A DNA stretch of 64,000 nt from Bordetella genomosp. 13 (GCF_007679965.1 NZ_VEHL01000005.1:1-64000), one strand, 5' to 3'; shown: positions 42,915-52,750, counted from the first letter of the stretch. Numbers and translations are program-made. Notes: generated from the letters alone by a model not told the origin.

Positions 42915-44780
42915 ATGTCTTCATTTCCCACGCCTTTGCAGCCCGCCCCGTTCGCGCTGGACGACAGCGGCAGGCTCTACAGCGCGATCTACGGCGACGT
43001 CTATCACTCTCCCGTCGAGGACGCGCTGGGGCAGGTGCACGAGGTCTTCCTGCGCGGCAACGGCCTGCCGCGGCGCTGGCGCGGGCGCGACCGATTCACG
43101 GTGTGCGAGACCGGCTTCGGCATGGGGCTGAATTTCCTGGCGCTGTGGCAGGCGTGGCGCGACGATGCGCAGCGGCCGCAGCGCCTGCACGTGGTATCCA
43201 TCGAAGGCCATCCCTTCGAGCGCGAGGTGCTGCGCCAGGTGTTGCGCGGCCACGCGCCGGCCGCGTTGCGGTCCCTCGCCGAACAGTTGGCGGACCAGTG
43301 GCCCGCGCTGTTGCCCGGCCTGCACCGGCTGGAATTCGAGGACGGCGCGGTCACGCTGACGCTGGGCTTCGGGCCCGCCGAAACGATGGCGCCGCGCCTG
43401 TCGGCGCGGGTCGATGCGTTTTTCCTGGACGGCTTCGCGCCCGATCGCAATCCCGGCATGTGGACGCCCGGGCTGTTCGCCAGCCTGGCGCGCCTGGCCG
43501 CGCCCGATGCCACGCTGGCCACGTGGGCCAGCGCGGGGCACGTGCGCCGCGCGCTGGCCGACGCAGGCTTCGCCGTGCGGCGTGAGCCGGGCTATGGCGG
43601 CAAGTGGCATCGCATCGAAGGCGTCCGCGTGCCGCAGGCCGGCCCGGGGCCCGAATTGCCGGACGACGACGGCGCGCCGGTGCTGGTGATCGGCGCGGGC
43701 CTGGCAGGCGCGGGCGCGGCGCATGCGCTGGCGCTGCGGGGCCGGCGGGTGACGGTGATCGACCCCGCGGCGTCCGGCAGCGGGCACATGGGCCACGTGG
43801 CCGCCGCATTGACGCCCGTGATCGCGCGCGACGACAACCCGCGCGCGCGGCTGTCCCGGGCCGGCAGCCAGCGCGCGTTGCGGCGCTGGACCGCGCTGGG
43901 CGAGGCCGTCGCCTGGCGCTGCGGCACGCTGCAGCTGGAGCGCGACGCGGGCCGGGCGGTCGTACTGGCCGAGACGATCGCCGCGCTGGGTTTTCCGTCG
44001 GACTGGGTGCGCGCCGTCGATCCGGCCGAAGCGGCGCGCCTGGCGGGGCTGGCGGTGGCGCGCGGCGGTGTCTTCTTCGCGGACGGCATGCGGGTGCGGC
44101 CCGAGCTGCTGGTCGAAGCCCTGCTGGCCGCCCCCGGCATCGCGCGATCGGCGGGACACGTGGCCGGCCTGGTCCGGGTGGCAGACGCCTGGCAGGCGCG
44201 CGCTGCGGACGGCGCCTTGCTGGGCGAGGCGCCGCAGGTCGTGCTGGCCAATGCCGCGGGCACGCCCGCCTTGCTGCGGGCCTGCGGGCTGCTGGAGGGC
44301 TTGCCGCGCATGGCCCAGATGCATGCCCTGGCCGGCGAGGTGACCTTGCTGCCCGCGCAGGCGCTGGGCGGCGGGCCGCGCTGCGTGGTGGGCGGCGAGG
44401 GCTATCTGCTGCCGGCCGTGGACGGCTGGTGCGTCGCGGGCAGCACCTATGTGCATGGCGCGGCCGAGAGCCGGGTGGGCGTAGCGGGACAGCGCGTCAA
44501 CCTGGACAAGGCGGCGGGCCTGCTGGCCGGCGGCGACGAGGCGTTGCAGGCGCTGCAGCCGGGCTCCCTGCCGGGCTGGGCGGGCTGGCGTGCGGTGCTG
44601 CCGGGCCGGCTGCCGGCGGTGGGGGCGCTGCCGCGGGCGCCGGGCCTGTGGGTGGCGACGGGATACGCCTCGCGCGGGCTCAGTTGGTCGGCGCTGGCCG
44701 GCGACCTGATCGCCGCGCAGATGTGCGGCGAGCCGCTGCCCCTGGAGAAGGACCTGATCGGACAACTGGCGCCCCGGTGA
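42915..44780 (+). CDS. mnmC: bifunctional tRNA mnm5s2U synthesis protein MnmC
   Basis: 621 residues. N-terminal methyltransferase domain (about 1-235; [18 protein letters not shown] binds [17 protein letters not shown] is a conserved loop) and C-terminal FAD oxidase domain (from about 255; [18 protein letters not shown] is the Rossmann loop, and [21 protein letters not shown] the end motif). Together they convert cmnm5s2U to mnm5s2U at wobble position 34 of some tRNAs. ATG 42915 gives the family start. The next 356 bases are gene-free. Confidence 0.95.
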   Translation: MSSFPTPLQPAPFALDDSGRLYSAIYGDVYHSPVEDALGQVHEVFLRGNGLPRRWRGRDRFTVCETGFGMGLNFLALWQAWRDDAQRPQRLHVVSIEGHPFEREVLRQVLRGHAPAALRSLAEQLADQWPALLPGLHRLEFEDGAVTLTLGFGPAETMAPRLSARVDAFFLDGFAPDRNPGMWTPGLFASLARLAAPDATLATWASAGHVRRALADAGFAVRREPGYGGKWHRIEGVRVPQAGPGPELPDDDGAPVLVIGAGLAGAGAAHALALRGRRVTVIDPAASGSGHMGHVAAALTPVIARDDNPRARLSRAGSQRALRRWTALGEAVAWRCGTLQLERDAGRAVVLAETIAALGFPSDWVRAVDPAEAARLAGLAVARGGVFFADGMRVRPELLVEALLAAPGIARSAGHVAGLVRVADAWQARAADGALLGEAPQVVLANAAGTPALLRACGLLEGLPRMAQMHALAGEVTLLPAQALGGGPRCVVGGEGYLLPAVDGWCVAGSTYVHGAAESRVGVAGQRVNLDKAAGLLAGGDEALQALQPGSLPGWAGWRAVLPGRLPAVGALPRAPGLWVATGYASRGLSWSALAGDLIAAQMCGEPLPLEKDLIGQLAPR

Positions 44781-45013
44781 TGCGAGGGCGGGGCGCTTTT
44801 CCGGCCTGGCGATGGCGCGCCGCAGGCGAGGCCAGGCAGCGCGCAGGCGCCTTCGCGTCATCGGCCAACCGGGCCCCGTCGCGGCCATCGACGCGCCACG
44901 CGGGCCCAGCCGCGGCACGGCGCGCTGCCCGCCGCGCCATGGCTGGCGCGGCTTCGCGGCGCGCGGAGCCCTTGAGTAAGTGGCCGCTTCGCCGCACGCC
45001 GCGCCCTCGTTGA

Positions 45014-45031
45014 AGCCCCGCTTTCGGGGCT
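45014..45031 (+). terminator. short hairpin, possible terminator after mnmC
   Basis: AGCCCCG pairs with CGGGGCT around CTTT. No T-run. It lies in the 44781-45136 gap, whose first two thirds are very GC-rich with nothing recognisable and whose last 80 bases are AT-richer, probably the promoter region of the glycosidase gene. Confidence 0.4.
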
Positions 45032-45136
45032 CCCGGCCGGTCGAAAGGGGCCCGAGTTTATTTCAAACGCCAAATCCGTCAAAATAGCGTCTTTTGATGC
45101 ATTTTTGGCTTATACCGCTAAGCCGGGGGATGCTCT

Positions 45137-47362
45137 GTGCCGCCGAAGTTCGACTTTGCCCATACCAATCCGCTCGATACGGTCGAGCTGCTGACGTCAC
45201 GTCCCAGCCGTATCGACTTCGACGTGGGCGATGGGCTGCACCTGGTGGTCGAGGCTCATGCGCCGGGGGTGTTCCGCCTGCGCTGCGGCGAGCCCGGCCT
45301 GCTTACCGATGAAAAGACCAGCAGCCGCGCGCGTGCCGTGGCCGAGATGCTGCTGGCGCGCCAGGAGGCGGTCGGGGAAGCCACCATCGCGCCGCGCGAC
45401 GCCGCCGACGGCTGGCGCATCGCGCAGGGCGACATCGCCATCGAGGTGCTGACCGATCCGGTCCGCATCGTGCTCTACCGGGGCGAGCAGCCGGTGCTGT
45501 CCTCCGAAGTCTCGCAGCATACGGCCGCGTTCGGCCACAACGCGCTGGACGAACCCGACCATGCCGTCTGGACGGCCGGCTTCGCGCTCGAGGGCAATGA
45601 AGGCATCTACGGCCTGGGCGAAACCCCCGGAGACCTGAACCGCCGGGGCGAAGAGGTCGTGTCCGACGATCCCGAGCATCGCGCCCTGCCGCTGGCCTGG
45701 AGCCCGCGCGGGTGGGGCATCTATGCCAACACCATGCGCCGCGTGCAGCATGCGCCCGGCATCGAGCCGGCGGACGGCGCCTACGTGTTGACCATCGACG
45801 ATTCGGTGCTCGATCTGTTCCTGTTCGCCGGAGAACCGGGTGAGATCCTGAACCAATACACCGCGCTCACCGGCCGCGCCGGCCAGCCCGTCCTGTGGGC
45901 CATGGGGGCCTGGCTGCAGCAGGCCGCGGGCGAGATGCCCACCCAGACGGTCGCGCTGGTCGAGCAGATGCGCCAGGCCCAGATTCCGCTGGACGCCGTG
46001 TCGTTGGCGCTGCCGGCAGCTTGGGGCTTCCAGGCGGACAAGCCCGCGCTCGAGTGGGACGCCAGCCGCTTTCCCGACGCGCGCCAGATGCTGGCCCTGT
46101 TCCACAAGCACAACGTGCACGTCTGCGGCACCGGCTTTCCCGGCGTGCTGAAGTCCAGCCCGCTGTTCGAGGAACTGGAAGACCGCGGCTGGCTGCTGAC
46201 CCGCGACGACGGCAGCGCGCAGGTGTTCGACGGCACGCCTGCCACCAGCGGCCAGCCTTTCGGCCTGCTCGACCTGACCTACCGCGACGCCTACAACCTG
46301 TGGGTCGAGCGCCACCGCCAACTGGTCGACGACGGCCTGGACGCGCCGGCGTGCGACGCGCAGCTGGACATTCCCGACGGCGTCAGCGCCCGCAACGGCG
46401 AAACCGGCCCGGCGCTGCGCAGCATGTACCCGCTGCTGGCCCGTCGCGCGCTGTTCGACGCGGTCGCCGGGCACAAGGTGCCGCCCGAGGGCGTGGTGCC
46501 CAGCACCGACCTGTTCCCGGCCGCCCAGCGCCTGCCGTGGCAGGCGGGCCCGCGCGTCACCAACGACTGGGCCGGCCTGCAGCACAGCCTGCGCACCGCG
46601 CTGTCCATCGGCGCCAGCGGCGTGCCGGTGCAGACGCACAACCTGGGCAACATCGACGCGCCCCTGGACGCGATGGATGCCGAGCTGTACGTGCGCTGGC
46701 TGGCGGCCTCGGTGTTCTCCGCCAACCTTACTTTCCAGGGCGCGCCCGGGCTGCTGCCGTGGGCCTTCGGCGATGAAACGCTGGGCCACGTGCGCACCTG
46801 GATGAACTGGCGCTATCGCCTGATCCCGTATGTGCTGGGCGCCATCGAAGACTCGGTGCGCACCGGCCTGCCGGTGCAGCGTTCGATGGCCCTTGCGTTC
46901 CCCGGCGACGTCGAGGCCCATGCCTGGGATACGCAATACCTGCTGGGCCCGGCCCTGCTGGTGGCGCCCATCACCCAGCCGGGCAGCGAGGCGCGCGTGT
47001 ACCTGCCCAAGGGCGAGGCCTGGTGGGACCTGGCCACCGGCCACCGCTACGAAGGCGGTACCACCTGGACTCTGACCTGCGGCCTGGACCAGTTCCCGGT
47101 GTTCGGCCGCGAGGGCCACATGCTGTGCCTGGGTCCCATGGCCCAGCACGCCGGCGAGTTCAACTCGGCCCGCATCCTGGACGAAGTCTGGATGTTCGGC
47201 ATGCCGATGCACAACCCGGTGGTCATGCGCAACAAGATCCGCGTCATGCAGATGCAGGGGTCCAGCTACATCAAGGGCCTGGAAGGGCTGCGCATCCTTC
47301 CGTCCGAAGGGCTCGAGGTCAAGCGTCGCGGCGCCGAGGTACGCATCTCCCGCGCGCGCTGA
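45137..47362 (+). CDS. glycoside hydrolase family 31 protein, divergent
   Basis: 741 residues. N-terminal beta-sandwich with EGNEGIYGLGETPGDLNRRGEEVV, a TIM barrel, and C-terminal beta domains ending KRRGAEVRISRAR. Compared with E. coli YicI, Asp407 in CDAQLDIP falls where the nucleophile lies and Asp477 in VTNDWAGLQ where the acid/base lies, so catalysis seems possible, but the normally conserved residues around them are changed (DFGE to DAQL, HDIGG to HNLGN). An alpha-glucosidase or alpha-xylosidase activity is a guess. GTG start after GGGGGATG. The 297 bases up to metN contain no gene. Confidence 0.82.
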   Translation: MPPKFDFAHTNPLDTVELLTSRPSRIDFDVGDGLHLVVEAHAPGVFRLRCGEPGLLTDEKTSSRARAVAEMLLARQEAVGEATIAPRDAADGWRIAQGDIAIEVLTDPVRIVLYRGEQPVLSSEVSQHTAAFGHNALDEPDHAVWTAGFALEGNEGIYGLGETPGDLNRRGEEVVSDDPEHRALPLAWSPRGWGIYANTMRRVQHAPGIEPADGAYVLTIDDSVLDLFLFAGEPGEILNQYTALTGRAGQPVLWAMGAWLQQAAGEMPTQTVALVEQMRQAQIPLDAVSLALPAAWGFQADKPALEWDASRFPDARQMLALFHKHNVHVCGTGFPGVLKSSPLFEELEDRGWLLTRDDGSAQVFDGTPATSGQPFGLLDLTYRDAYNLWVERHRQLVDDGLDAPACDAQLDIPDGVSARNGETGPALRSMYPLLARRALFDAVAGHKVPPEGVVPSTDLFPAAQRLPWQAGPRVTNDWAGLQHSLRTALSIGASGVPVQTHNLGNIDAPLDAMDAELYVRWLAASVFSANLTFQGAPGLLPWAFGDETLGHVRTWMNWRYRLIPYVLGAIEDSVRTGLPVQRSMALAFPGDVEAHAWDTQYLLGPALLVAPITQPGSEARVYLPKGEAWWDLATGHRYEGGTTWTLTCGLDQFPVFGREGHMLCLGPMAQHAGEFNSARILDEVWMFGMPMHNPVVMRNKIRVMQMQGSSYIKGLEGLRILPSEGLEVKRRGAEVRISRAR

Positions 47363-47659
47363 CCGCACCATCGGGCCGGCCGCGGCGTACGCGGCGGCTG
47401 GCCTGCACTCCGGCGGCCCGGTCCGTGCCGCCGCATGCCTGCCGCATCCCCTTGCCCGGAACCGGCGACGCCCGCCGCCGGCCGTTGTTCCGACGCGATC
47501 TCGCGGCCCGGAACGAAGGGCCCGGCGGACAGGTGGACTCCGGTGGCAAGCCCGGGTCGGATCCGGCCAGCACGTCCCGCCTTTATATTTCCAAAAGTCA
47601 TTAAAGACGGAATAAACAGTCGTTCTCATCAGAAGAGCGGCGTTAGAAAATCCACCGCC

Positions 47660-48751
47660 ATGATTCATATCGAAAATCTATACAAGACGTACGCCACGCC
47701 GCACGGCCGGTTCGAGGCGCTGAAGGGCATCGACCTGCGGATAGAGCAGGGCGAGGTCTTCGGCATCATCGGGCCGAGCGGTGCGGGCAAGAGTACGCTG
47801 GTCCAGTGCATCAACCTGCTGGAACGTCCCGACCGGGGCAGCATCACCCTGAATGGCCAGGTGCTGACGGGCTTGTCCGAGTCGCAGCTGCGCGACCAGC
47901 GCCGCCGCATCGGCATGGTGTTCCAGGGCTTCAACCTGCTGTCGCGCCGCACGGTGTACGCCAACGTGGCGCTGCCGCTGGAGATCGCCGGCGTGCCGTC
48001 GTCCGAGATCCCGGCCAAGGTCGAGCGCCTTCTCGCGCTGGTGGGCCTGCAGCATCTGCGGGACCGCTATCCCAGCCAGATCAGCGGCGGGCAGAAGCAG
48101 CGCGTAGGTATCGCGCGCGCCCTGGCCAACGATCCCGACGTGCTGCTCAGCGACGAGGCCACCTCGGCGCTGGACCCCGAGACCACGCACAACATCCTGG
48201 CGTTGCTGCGCGACATCAACCGCAAGACCGGCGTCACCGTTGTGATGATCACGCACCAGATGGAAGTGGTGCGCGAGATCTGCGACCGCGTGGCGGTGCT
48301 GTCCGACGGCCAGGTCATCGAGATGGGCCGCACGCAGGACGTGTTCGCCTCGCCGCGCCACGACGTCACCCGCGGCATGGTGTCGGCCGCCACGGCCTCC
48401 GAGCTGACCGAGGCCACGCTGGCCGCCGCGCGCCAGCGCGTCGCCGAGCGGGCCGCCGCGCGGCCGGGGCAGGCCGTGCGCCTGCTGCGCCTGCAACTGA
48501 CCGGCGGGGGCGCCGACACGCTGCTGTCCGACCTGACGCGCGCCTACGGGCTGGCGCTGGGCCTGGTGCAGGCACGCGTCGAAGACATCCAGGGCGTCGC
48601 GGTGGGCACGCTGTTCGTGTTCGCCGAAGGCGCCCCGCAAGCCATGCAAGGCGCGCTGGCCGACCTGGCCCGCCGCAACATCAACGTGGAACAAATCGCC
48701 GCCGAGTCCGATGGATCGGATGCCGCGCGCAGCAAGGAGGTGGCCGAATGA
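47660..48751 (+). CDS. metN: methionine ABC importer, ATPase MetN
   Basis: 363 residues. ABC domain with Walker A GPSGAGKST, signature ISGGQKQRVGIARAL and Walker B DVLLSDEATSALDP; the C-terminal NIL domain (about 275-350) binds methionine and inhibits transport when the cell has enough, as in E. coli MetN. The frame is open further upstream; ATG 47660 fits the family start. The stop overlaps metI (ATGA). Confidence 0.95.
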   Translation: MIHIENLYKTYATPHGRFEALKGIDLRIEQGEVFGIIGPSGAGKSTLVQCINLLERPDRGSITLNGQVLTGLSESQLRDQRRRIGMVFQGFNLLSRRTVYANVALPLEIAGVPSSEIPAKVERLLALVGLQHLRDRYPSQISGGQKQRVGIARALANDPDVLLSDEATSALDPETTHNILALLRDINRKTGVTVVMITHQMEVVREICDRVAVLSDGQVIEMGRTQDVFASPRHDVTRGMVSAATASELTEATLAAARQRVAERAAARPGQAVRLLRLQLTGGGADTLLSDLTRAYGLALGLVQARVEDIQGVAVGTLFVFAEGAPQAMQGALADLARRNINVEQIAAESDGSDAARSKEVAE

Positions 48752-49401
48752 GCCCGCAACTGATCGACCTGCTCATCACCTCGCTGCTGGAGACGCTGCT
48801 GATGGTGGGCGTGTCCGGCGGCATCGCCGTGCTGGTCGGCGTGCCGCTGGGCGTCACGCTGATCGTGACCGCGCGCGGCGCGATGCTGCAGAACCTGGGC
48901 GTGAACCGCGTGCTGGGCCTGATCGTGAACGCGACGCGCTCGGTGCCGTTCGTGATCCTGATGGTCGCGATCATCCCATTCACGCGCTGGGTGGCCCAGA
49001 CCTCCATCGGCACCACCGCGGCCATCGTGCCGTTGTCGGTGGCCGCCATTCCGTTCATGGCGCGCATTGCCGAGAACGCGATGCGCGAGGTCGATCCCGG
49101 CCTGATCACCGCCGCGCGCGCCATGGGCGGGTCGCCCCTGCAGATCATCTGCAAGGTGCTGCTGCCCGAGGCGCTGCCCGGCCTGCTGGCGGGCACCATC
49201 GTCACCCTGGTCAGCCTGATCGGCTACTCGGCCATGGCCGGCGCCATCGGCGGCGGCGGCCTGGGCGACCTGGGCATCCGCTATGGCTACCAGCGCTTCC
49301 TGCCCGAAGTGATGCTGGCCGTGGTGGTCGTATTGATCGTCCTGGTCCAGGCCGTGCAAAGCCTGGGCGACTGGCTGGTGCGACGCATGTCGCATCGTTG
49401 A
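48748..49401 (+). CDS. metI: methionine ABC importer, permease MetI
   Basis: 217 residues, five membrane helices as in the family. The coupling-helix motif ENAMREVDPGLITAARAMGGSPLQII matches the EAA loop of binding-protein-dependent permeases. Start in the four-base overlap with metN, preceded by AGGAGG. Confidence 0.95.
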   Translation: MSPQLIDLLITSLLETLLMVGVSGGIAVLVGVPLGVTLIVTARGAMLQNLGVNRVLGLIVNATRSVPFVILMVAIIPFTRWVAQTSIGTTAAIVPLSVAAIPFMARIAENAMREVDPGLITAARAMGGSPLQIICKVLLPEALPGLLAGTIVTLVSLIGYSAMAGAIGGGGLGDLGIRYGYQRFLPEVMLAVVVVLIVLVQAVQSLGDWLVRRMSHR

Positions 49402-49445
49402 AAGCTGCTCCTTTCTTTTCTTTTCTGCCTCGGAAGTTTTCCATC

Positions 49446-50243
49446 ATGCGTATCTCGTTTCTCAAGTCCCTGGCCGTGGCGGCCCTGGGCGTCGCCGCCT
49501 TCGCGCAGCCCGCGCTGGCGCAGGACAAGCCGATCAAGGTCGGCGTGACCGCGGGCCCCCACGCCCAGATCTTCGAAGTGGTCAAGCAGGAGGCCGCCAA
49601 GCAGGGCCTGAACGTGCAGATCATCGAGTTCAGCGACTACGTGCAGCCGAACATGGCGCTGGCCTCGGGCGACCTGGACATGAACAGCTACCAGCACCAA
49701 CCCTACCTGGACAACGCCAACGCCGACCGCGGCTACAAGCTGGTCAGCATCGGCAAGACCGTGATCTATCCCATTGGTATCTACAGCAAGAAGATCAAGA
49801 GCCTGGACGCGCTGCCGCAGGGCGCCAAGTTCGGCCTGCCCAACGATCCCACCAACGGCGGCCGCGCGCTGCTGCTGCTGCAGGCCAAGGGCCTGATCAA
49901 GGTGCGTCCCGAGGCCGGCCTGAAGGCCACCCCGATCGACGTGGTCGAGAACCCCAGGAAGCTGCGCTTCATCGAGCTGGACGCGGCCCAGCTGGCGCGT
50001 TCGCTGGCCGACACCGATGCCTCGGCCATCAACACCAACTTCGCGCTGGAAGGCGGCCTGGATCCCACCAAGGACGCCATCGCCACCGAATCCCCGGATT
50101 CGCCGTACGCCAACGTGCTGGTGGTGCGCGAGAAGGACAAGGACCGCGCGGACCTGCAGAAGCTGGCCGGCATCTATCACAGCCAGCCCGTGAAGGACTT
50201 CATCCTGAGCAAGTTCAAGGGCGCGGTGATCGCGGCCTGGTAA
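49446..50243 (+). CDS. metQ: methionine-binding protein MetQ
   Basis: 265 residues, NlpA family. Signal peptide at residues 1-26 ends ALAQ and suits signal peptidase I; there is no lipobox cysteine, so unlike E. coli MetQ this one should be a free periplasmic protein. Mature part has VGVTAGPHAQIFEVVK, DYVQPNMALASGDLDMNSYQH and AINTNFALEGGLDP, all typical. Completes metNIQ. Confidence 0.95.
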   Translation: MRISFLKSLAVAALGVAAFAQPALAQDKPIKVGVTAGPHAQIFEVVKQEAAKQGLNVQIIEFSDYVQPNMALASGDLDMNSYQHQPYLDNANADRGYKLVSIGKTVIYPIGIYSKKIKSLDALPQGAKFGLPNDPTNGGRALLLLQAKGLIKVRPEAGLKATPIDVVENPRKLRFIELDAAQLARSLADTDASAINTNFALEGGLDPTKDAIATESPDSPYANVLVVREKDKDRADLQKLAGIYHSQPVKDFILSKFKGAVIAAW

Positions 50244-50270
50244 GCGTCGCGGTGATGGCCGCCAGGCCCG

Positions 50271-50300
50271 TTGACGGGTCTCGGCCGGCTATGCCATAAT
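50271..50300 (+). promoter_or_regulatory. sigma70 promoter of tRNA-Lys
   Basis: TTGACG (50271-50276) and CATAAT (50295-50300) with 18 bases between; expected start about 10 bases before the tRNA. Confidence 0.6.
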
Positions 50301-50317
50301 CGCGGGCTTAGGTTTCT

Positions 50318-50393
50318 GGGTCGATAGCTCAGTCGGTAGAGCAGCGGACTTTTAATCCGTTGGTCGCGAGTTCGAGTCTCGCTCGACCCACCA
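50318..50393 (+). tRNA. tRNA-Lys, anticodon TTT
   Basis: 76 nt. The acceptor stem GGGTCGA pairs with TCGACCC; D arm GCTC..GAGC; anticodon stem GCGGA/TCCGT with loop CTTTTAA and anticodon TTT at 50351-50353; T arm with GTTCGAGTC. The 3' CCA is encoded. Confidence 0.98.
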
Positions 50394-50404
50394 GTGAATC
50401 CAGG

Positions 50405-50437
50405 AAAAACGCCACGACGCACGTCGTGGCGTTTTTT
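50405..50437 (+). terminator. rho-independent terminator of tRNA-Lys
   Basis: AAAAACGCCACGAC pairs with GTCGTGGCGTTTTTT around GCAC. Confidence 0.9.
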
Positions 50438-50590
50438 CTTTGCGGCGAGCATGTGCGCGGCCTTCGTCGATGTGCGGGCGTGCCGCGCGGGGGGGCGAAT
50501 GCCCGTGGCGCCGATGCCCCGCGCCGGGGCCGTCATGGCCTGTGGGTATGATGTCTGCAGCCCTGCCTGGGCGACTCAAGGAGATGGGAC

Positions 50591-50974
50591 ATGCATATCT
50601 TCTACAAGGCGAGCGTGCTGGCCTGCCTGGCGGCACTGTCTTCGCCGGCGTGGTCGCAGCCCACGGGCTGCGAAGCGAAACGCCAGGAAATCGAGCAGCA
50701 GCTTGCCGCGGCCAAGGCCCAGGGCAACCGCGCTCGCGTCGGCGGCCTGGAAAGCGCGCTGGCCAACGTCAAGGCCAGCTGCACGGATGCGTCGCTGCGC
50801 CGCGACGCGCAGGACAAGGTCGACAAGGCCCGGCAGAAGCTGGCCGAGCGCCAGCGCGGACTGCAGGAGGCCAAGGACGAAGGCCGCGACGCCGGGAAGC
50901 TTGCCGACCGGCAACGCAAGGTCGACGAGGCGCGGGCGGAGCTGGAGCGCGCGGAGGCCACCGCGGTGCGGTGA
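50591..50974 (+). CDS. periplasmic DUF1090-like protein
   Basis: 127 residues. Signal peptide of about 22 residues ending AWSQ, then one long charged helix rich in Ala, Lys, Arg, Gln and Glu with two conserved-looking cysteines (CEAKRQEIEQQL and VKASCTDASLR), the DUF1090 pattern. Function is unknown; enterobacterial members (YqjC) lie next to the DUF883 protein YqjD. Here a DUF883-type gene follows too, which supports the assignment. Confidence 0.82.
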   Translation: MHIFYKASVLACLAALSSPAWSQPTGCEAKRQEIEQQLAAAKAQGNRARVGGLESALANVKASCTDASLRRDAQDKVDKARQKLAERQRGLQEAKDEGRDAGKLADRQRKVDEARAELERAEATAVR

Positions 50975-51144
50975 TCGCGCCACGGGGGGCGCGGGCCTTC
51001 AGCGAGTCATCCGCGCCGATGCCGCCTGACACGGCGCGCACGCATTCACGCCTCGTCACCTCGAGAACATTCCCGTATCAGCGCGATCCGCTGTGGCGGG
51101 TAAGATCGAAGGACATAGTCTCAACCCCCAACAGGAGTCGAATC

Positions 51145-51411
51145 ATGGCCATCGAAAAAGCAAGCGACAAAGCGAAGGAACTCGTCGACGACGGCGCTGA
51201 CGCGGCCGAGTCCGCCATCGACCAGGTGGCCCATTCCGCTCGCCGCGGCACGCGCGCAGCCCAGGACTTGCTGGACAATACGCTGGACGAAGGCGGCGAC
51301 GCCGTCGAGAACGCGGTGCTGTGCGCCAAGGACTTCATCCGCCAGAATCCCTTCACCGCCGTGGCCGCCGTTGCCGCGGTCGCGTATCTGTGGGGCCGCA
51401 TCCGCGGCTGA
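51145..51411 (+). CDS. DUF883-type protein (ElaB/YqjD-like)
   Basis: 88 residues. A long amphipathic helix (residues 1-60, EKASDKAKELVDDGADAAESAIDQV), then RQNPFTAVAAVAAVAYLWGRIRG, the conserved C-terminal membrane anchor of the ElaB/YqjD family. E. coli YqjD binds ribosomes at the inner membrane in stationary phase. One cysteine in the second helix. Good ribosome site CAGGAG and its own terminator. Confidence 0.9.
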   Translation: MAIEKASDKAKELVDDGADAAESAIDQVAHSARRGTRAAQDLLDNTLDEGGDAVENAVLCAKDFIRQNPFTAVAAVAAVAYLWGRIRG

Positions 51412-51437
51412 TGCACGGCCGCGAGCGCGTGTAGAAG

Positions 51438-51461
51438 TGGCCCGCGCTTGCGGGCCATTTT
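51438..51461. terminator. rho-independent terminator
   Basis: TGGCCCGC pairs with GCGGGCCA around GCTT, followed by TTTTC, 26 bases past the DUF883-type gene. It also faces the end of the converging hipA gene. Confidence 0.75.
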
Positions 51462-51496
51462 CATTGGGTAGCGGACGGTGTCGGCTCGCAGTCGTG

Positions 51497-52750
51497 CTAT
51501 TTCGCCGCCGAAAGCCGGGCCAGGCCAGTAGCCAGCCGGTTGCGCAGCAAAGTCTCCAACTCTCCGGGCAGGTCCAACTCACGCGGGAAGGCGGCTTCGA
51601 TACGTGCCAGCAACGCATCGAGGTGCACCGCTGCCGCCCGCCTGTCCTTGTGGCCGAACTGCTCGCAATTGGCCAGGACGGCGTCGCGCGAGATGTCGAA
51701 GCGGCCCAGCGAGAGCTGCATGGACAGGAATCCAGGCGTTTCGTCCGACGGCTCCGGCACGACGTCGAACGCGGGAGACAGCCGCCATCGCTTGTCCGCC
51801 GCGCCGTAGATGGCGGCGTGGTTGCGCGGGTGGTCGTCGTCATTGCCCACGATGGCGTTGAACACCATGCGGTCGAACAGTTCCATCGCGTCTTCCTTCG
51901 GCGCGCCGATACGGATCAGCATCTGGGCCAGCAACGGGTAGCTCCACAGTGCGCGCTCGTGCCCATTGGGATACTCCGTGCTCAGCAGCGATGCGGCGCT
52001 GAGGGTCATGACCCGGCGCGTGTCGACACGATCGAAACGCTTGACCGCCACCACGCTCAGGCCGCCCTTGACCTGATGGTGCCTGGACTGCGCGAAGTTC
52101 ATTCCCGCCGCGTGGCCCCAGGTCATCGCCGCATGTTCCAGGCGCGGGACATCCAGCGTATCCGAAGACAGGTGGGGCTTGATCAGCCAGAATGTCGTGC
52201 CATCGTGCAGCGTGGTCTTGGGCCGTGCGCCGCCCAGGCCGGCGCTATTGAGCAAGGTGCGCCGCAATGATGCGCTGACGGGCGCCCGCCGCTCGTGGAT
52301 CGCCAGCAATTCCTCGGTCAGCAGATCGAGCTGCGGCAGGCGAGGACTATTGAGGTTGGCCGGCGACGGCTTGGGCTGCGTACCGACCGCGAGCGCGCCC
52401 CACCGATCGCCATTGCTGGATGCCAGCAGGTACTTGTAGTCGGGCGTTCCGTCCACGAAGCCATGCTTGTGCTGCAGGACCAGCCGGCCCCATGCATCCG
52501 GGCTCGCATCGCGCAGCACGTCGTGCAGGCCCTGGTAACGGTGAGACACGTATCGCGTGTCGACTACGTTGGGCAGATTGACCGGATCGATGGCGAGGGT
52601 CGCGCCGCTGGCCAGATAGCTGGGCGCATAACGGAAGGTTCCTCTCGTGTCGGCCTCGAGCAGTTCCCAGCGGCCGACGGTCACCCAGTCGCCGGTATGG
52701 GGGTGCTGAAGGTAGACATAGAATCGGGGCAGTTTAGAAATCGTCATCAT
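51497..52750 (-). CDS. hipA: HipA-like toxin kinase
   Basis: 417 residues. N-subdomain 1 (to about 100) then a kinase fold: GGARPKTTLHDGTTFWLIKP (ATP loop), VVAVKRFDR, catalytic NDDDHPRNH and metal-binding LSPAFDVVPE. HipA of E. coli phosphorylates glutamyl-tRNA synthetase and causes persistence; the target here is unknown. The HipB-type gene overlaps its start by 17 bases on the same strand, so the pair is co-translated. Codons are somewhat less GC-rich than in neighbouring housekeeping genes. Confidence 0.92.
   Translation of the reverse strand: MMTISKLPRFYVYLQHPHTGDWVTVGRWELLEADTRGTFRYAPSYLASGATLAIDPVNLPNVVDTRYVSHRYQGLHDVLRDASPDAWGRLVLQHKHGFVDGTPDYKYLLASSNGDRWGALAVGTQPKPSPANLNSPRLPQLDLLTEELLAIHERRAPVSASLRRTLLNSAGLGGARPKTTLHDGTTFWLIKPHLSSDTLDVPRLEHAAMTWGHAAGMNFAQSRHHQVKGGLSVVAVKRFDRVDTRRVMTLSAASLLSTEYPNGHERALWSYPLLAQMLIRIGAPKEDAMELFDRMVFNAIVGNDDDHPRNHAAIYGAADKRWRLSPAFDVVPEPSDETPGFLSMQLSLGRFDISRDAVLANCEQFGHKDRRAAAVHLDALLARIEAAFPRELDLPGELETLLRNRLATGLARLSAAK

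Noticed and set aside
44680..45082. Minus-strand frames after mnmC
   Set aside because: Arg/Ala/Pro-rich shadows without a start context; the segment is GC-rich and featureless.
50177..50636. Minus-strand frames across the tRNA-Lys
   Set aside because: They overlap the tRNA and its terminator, and have no ribosome site.
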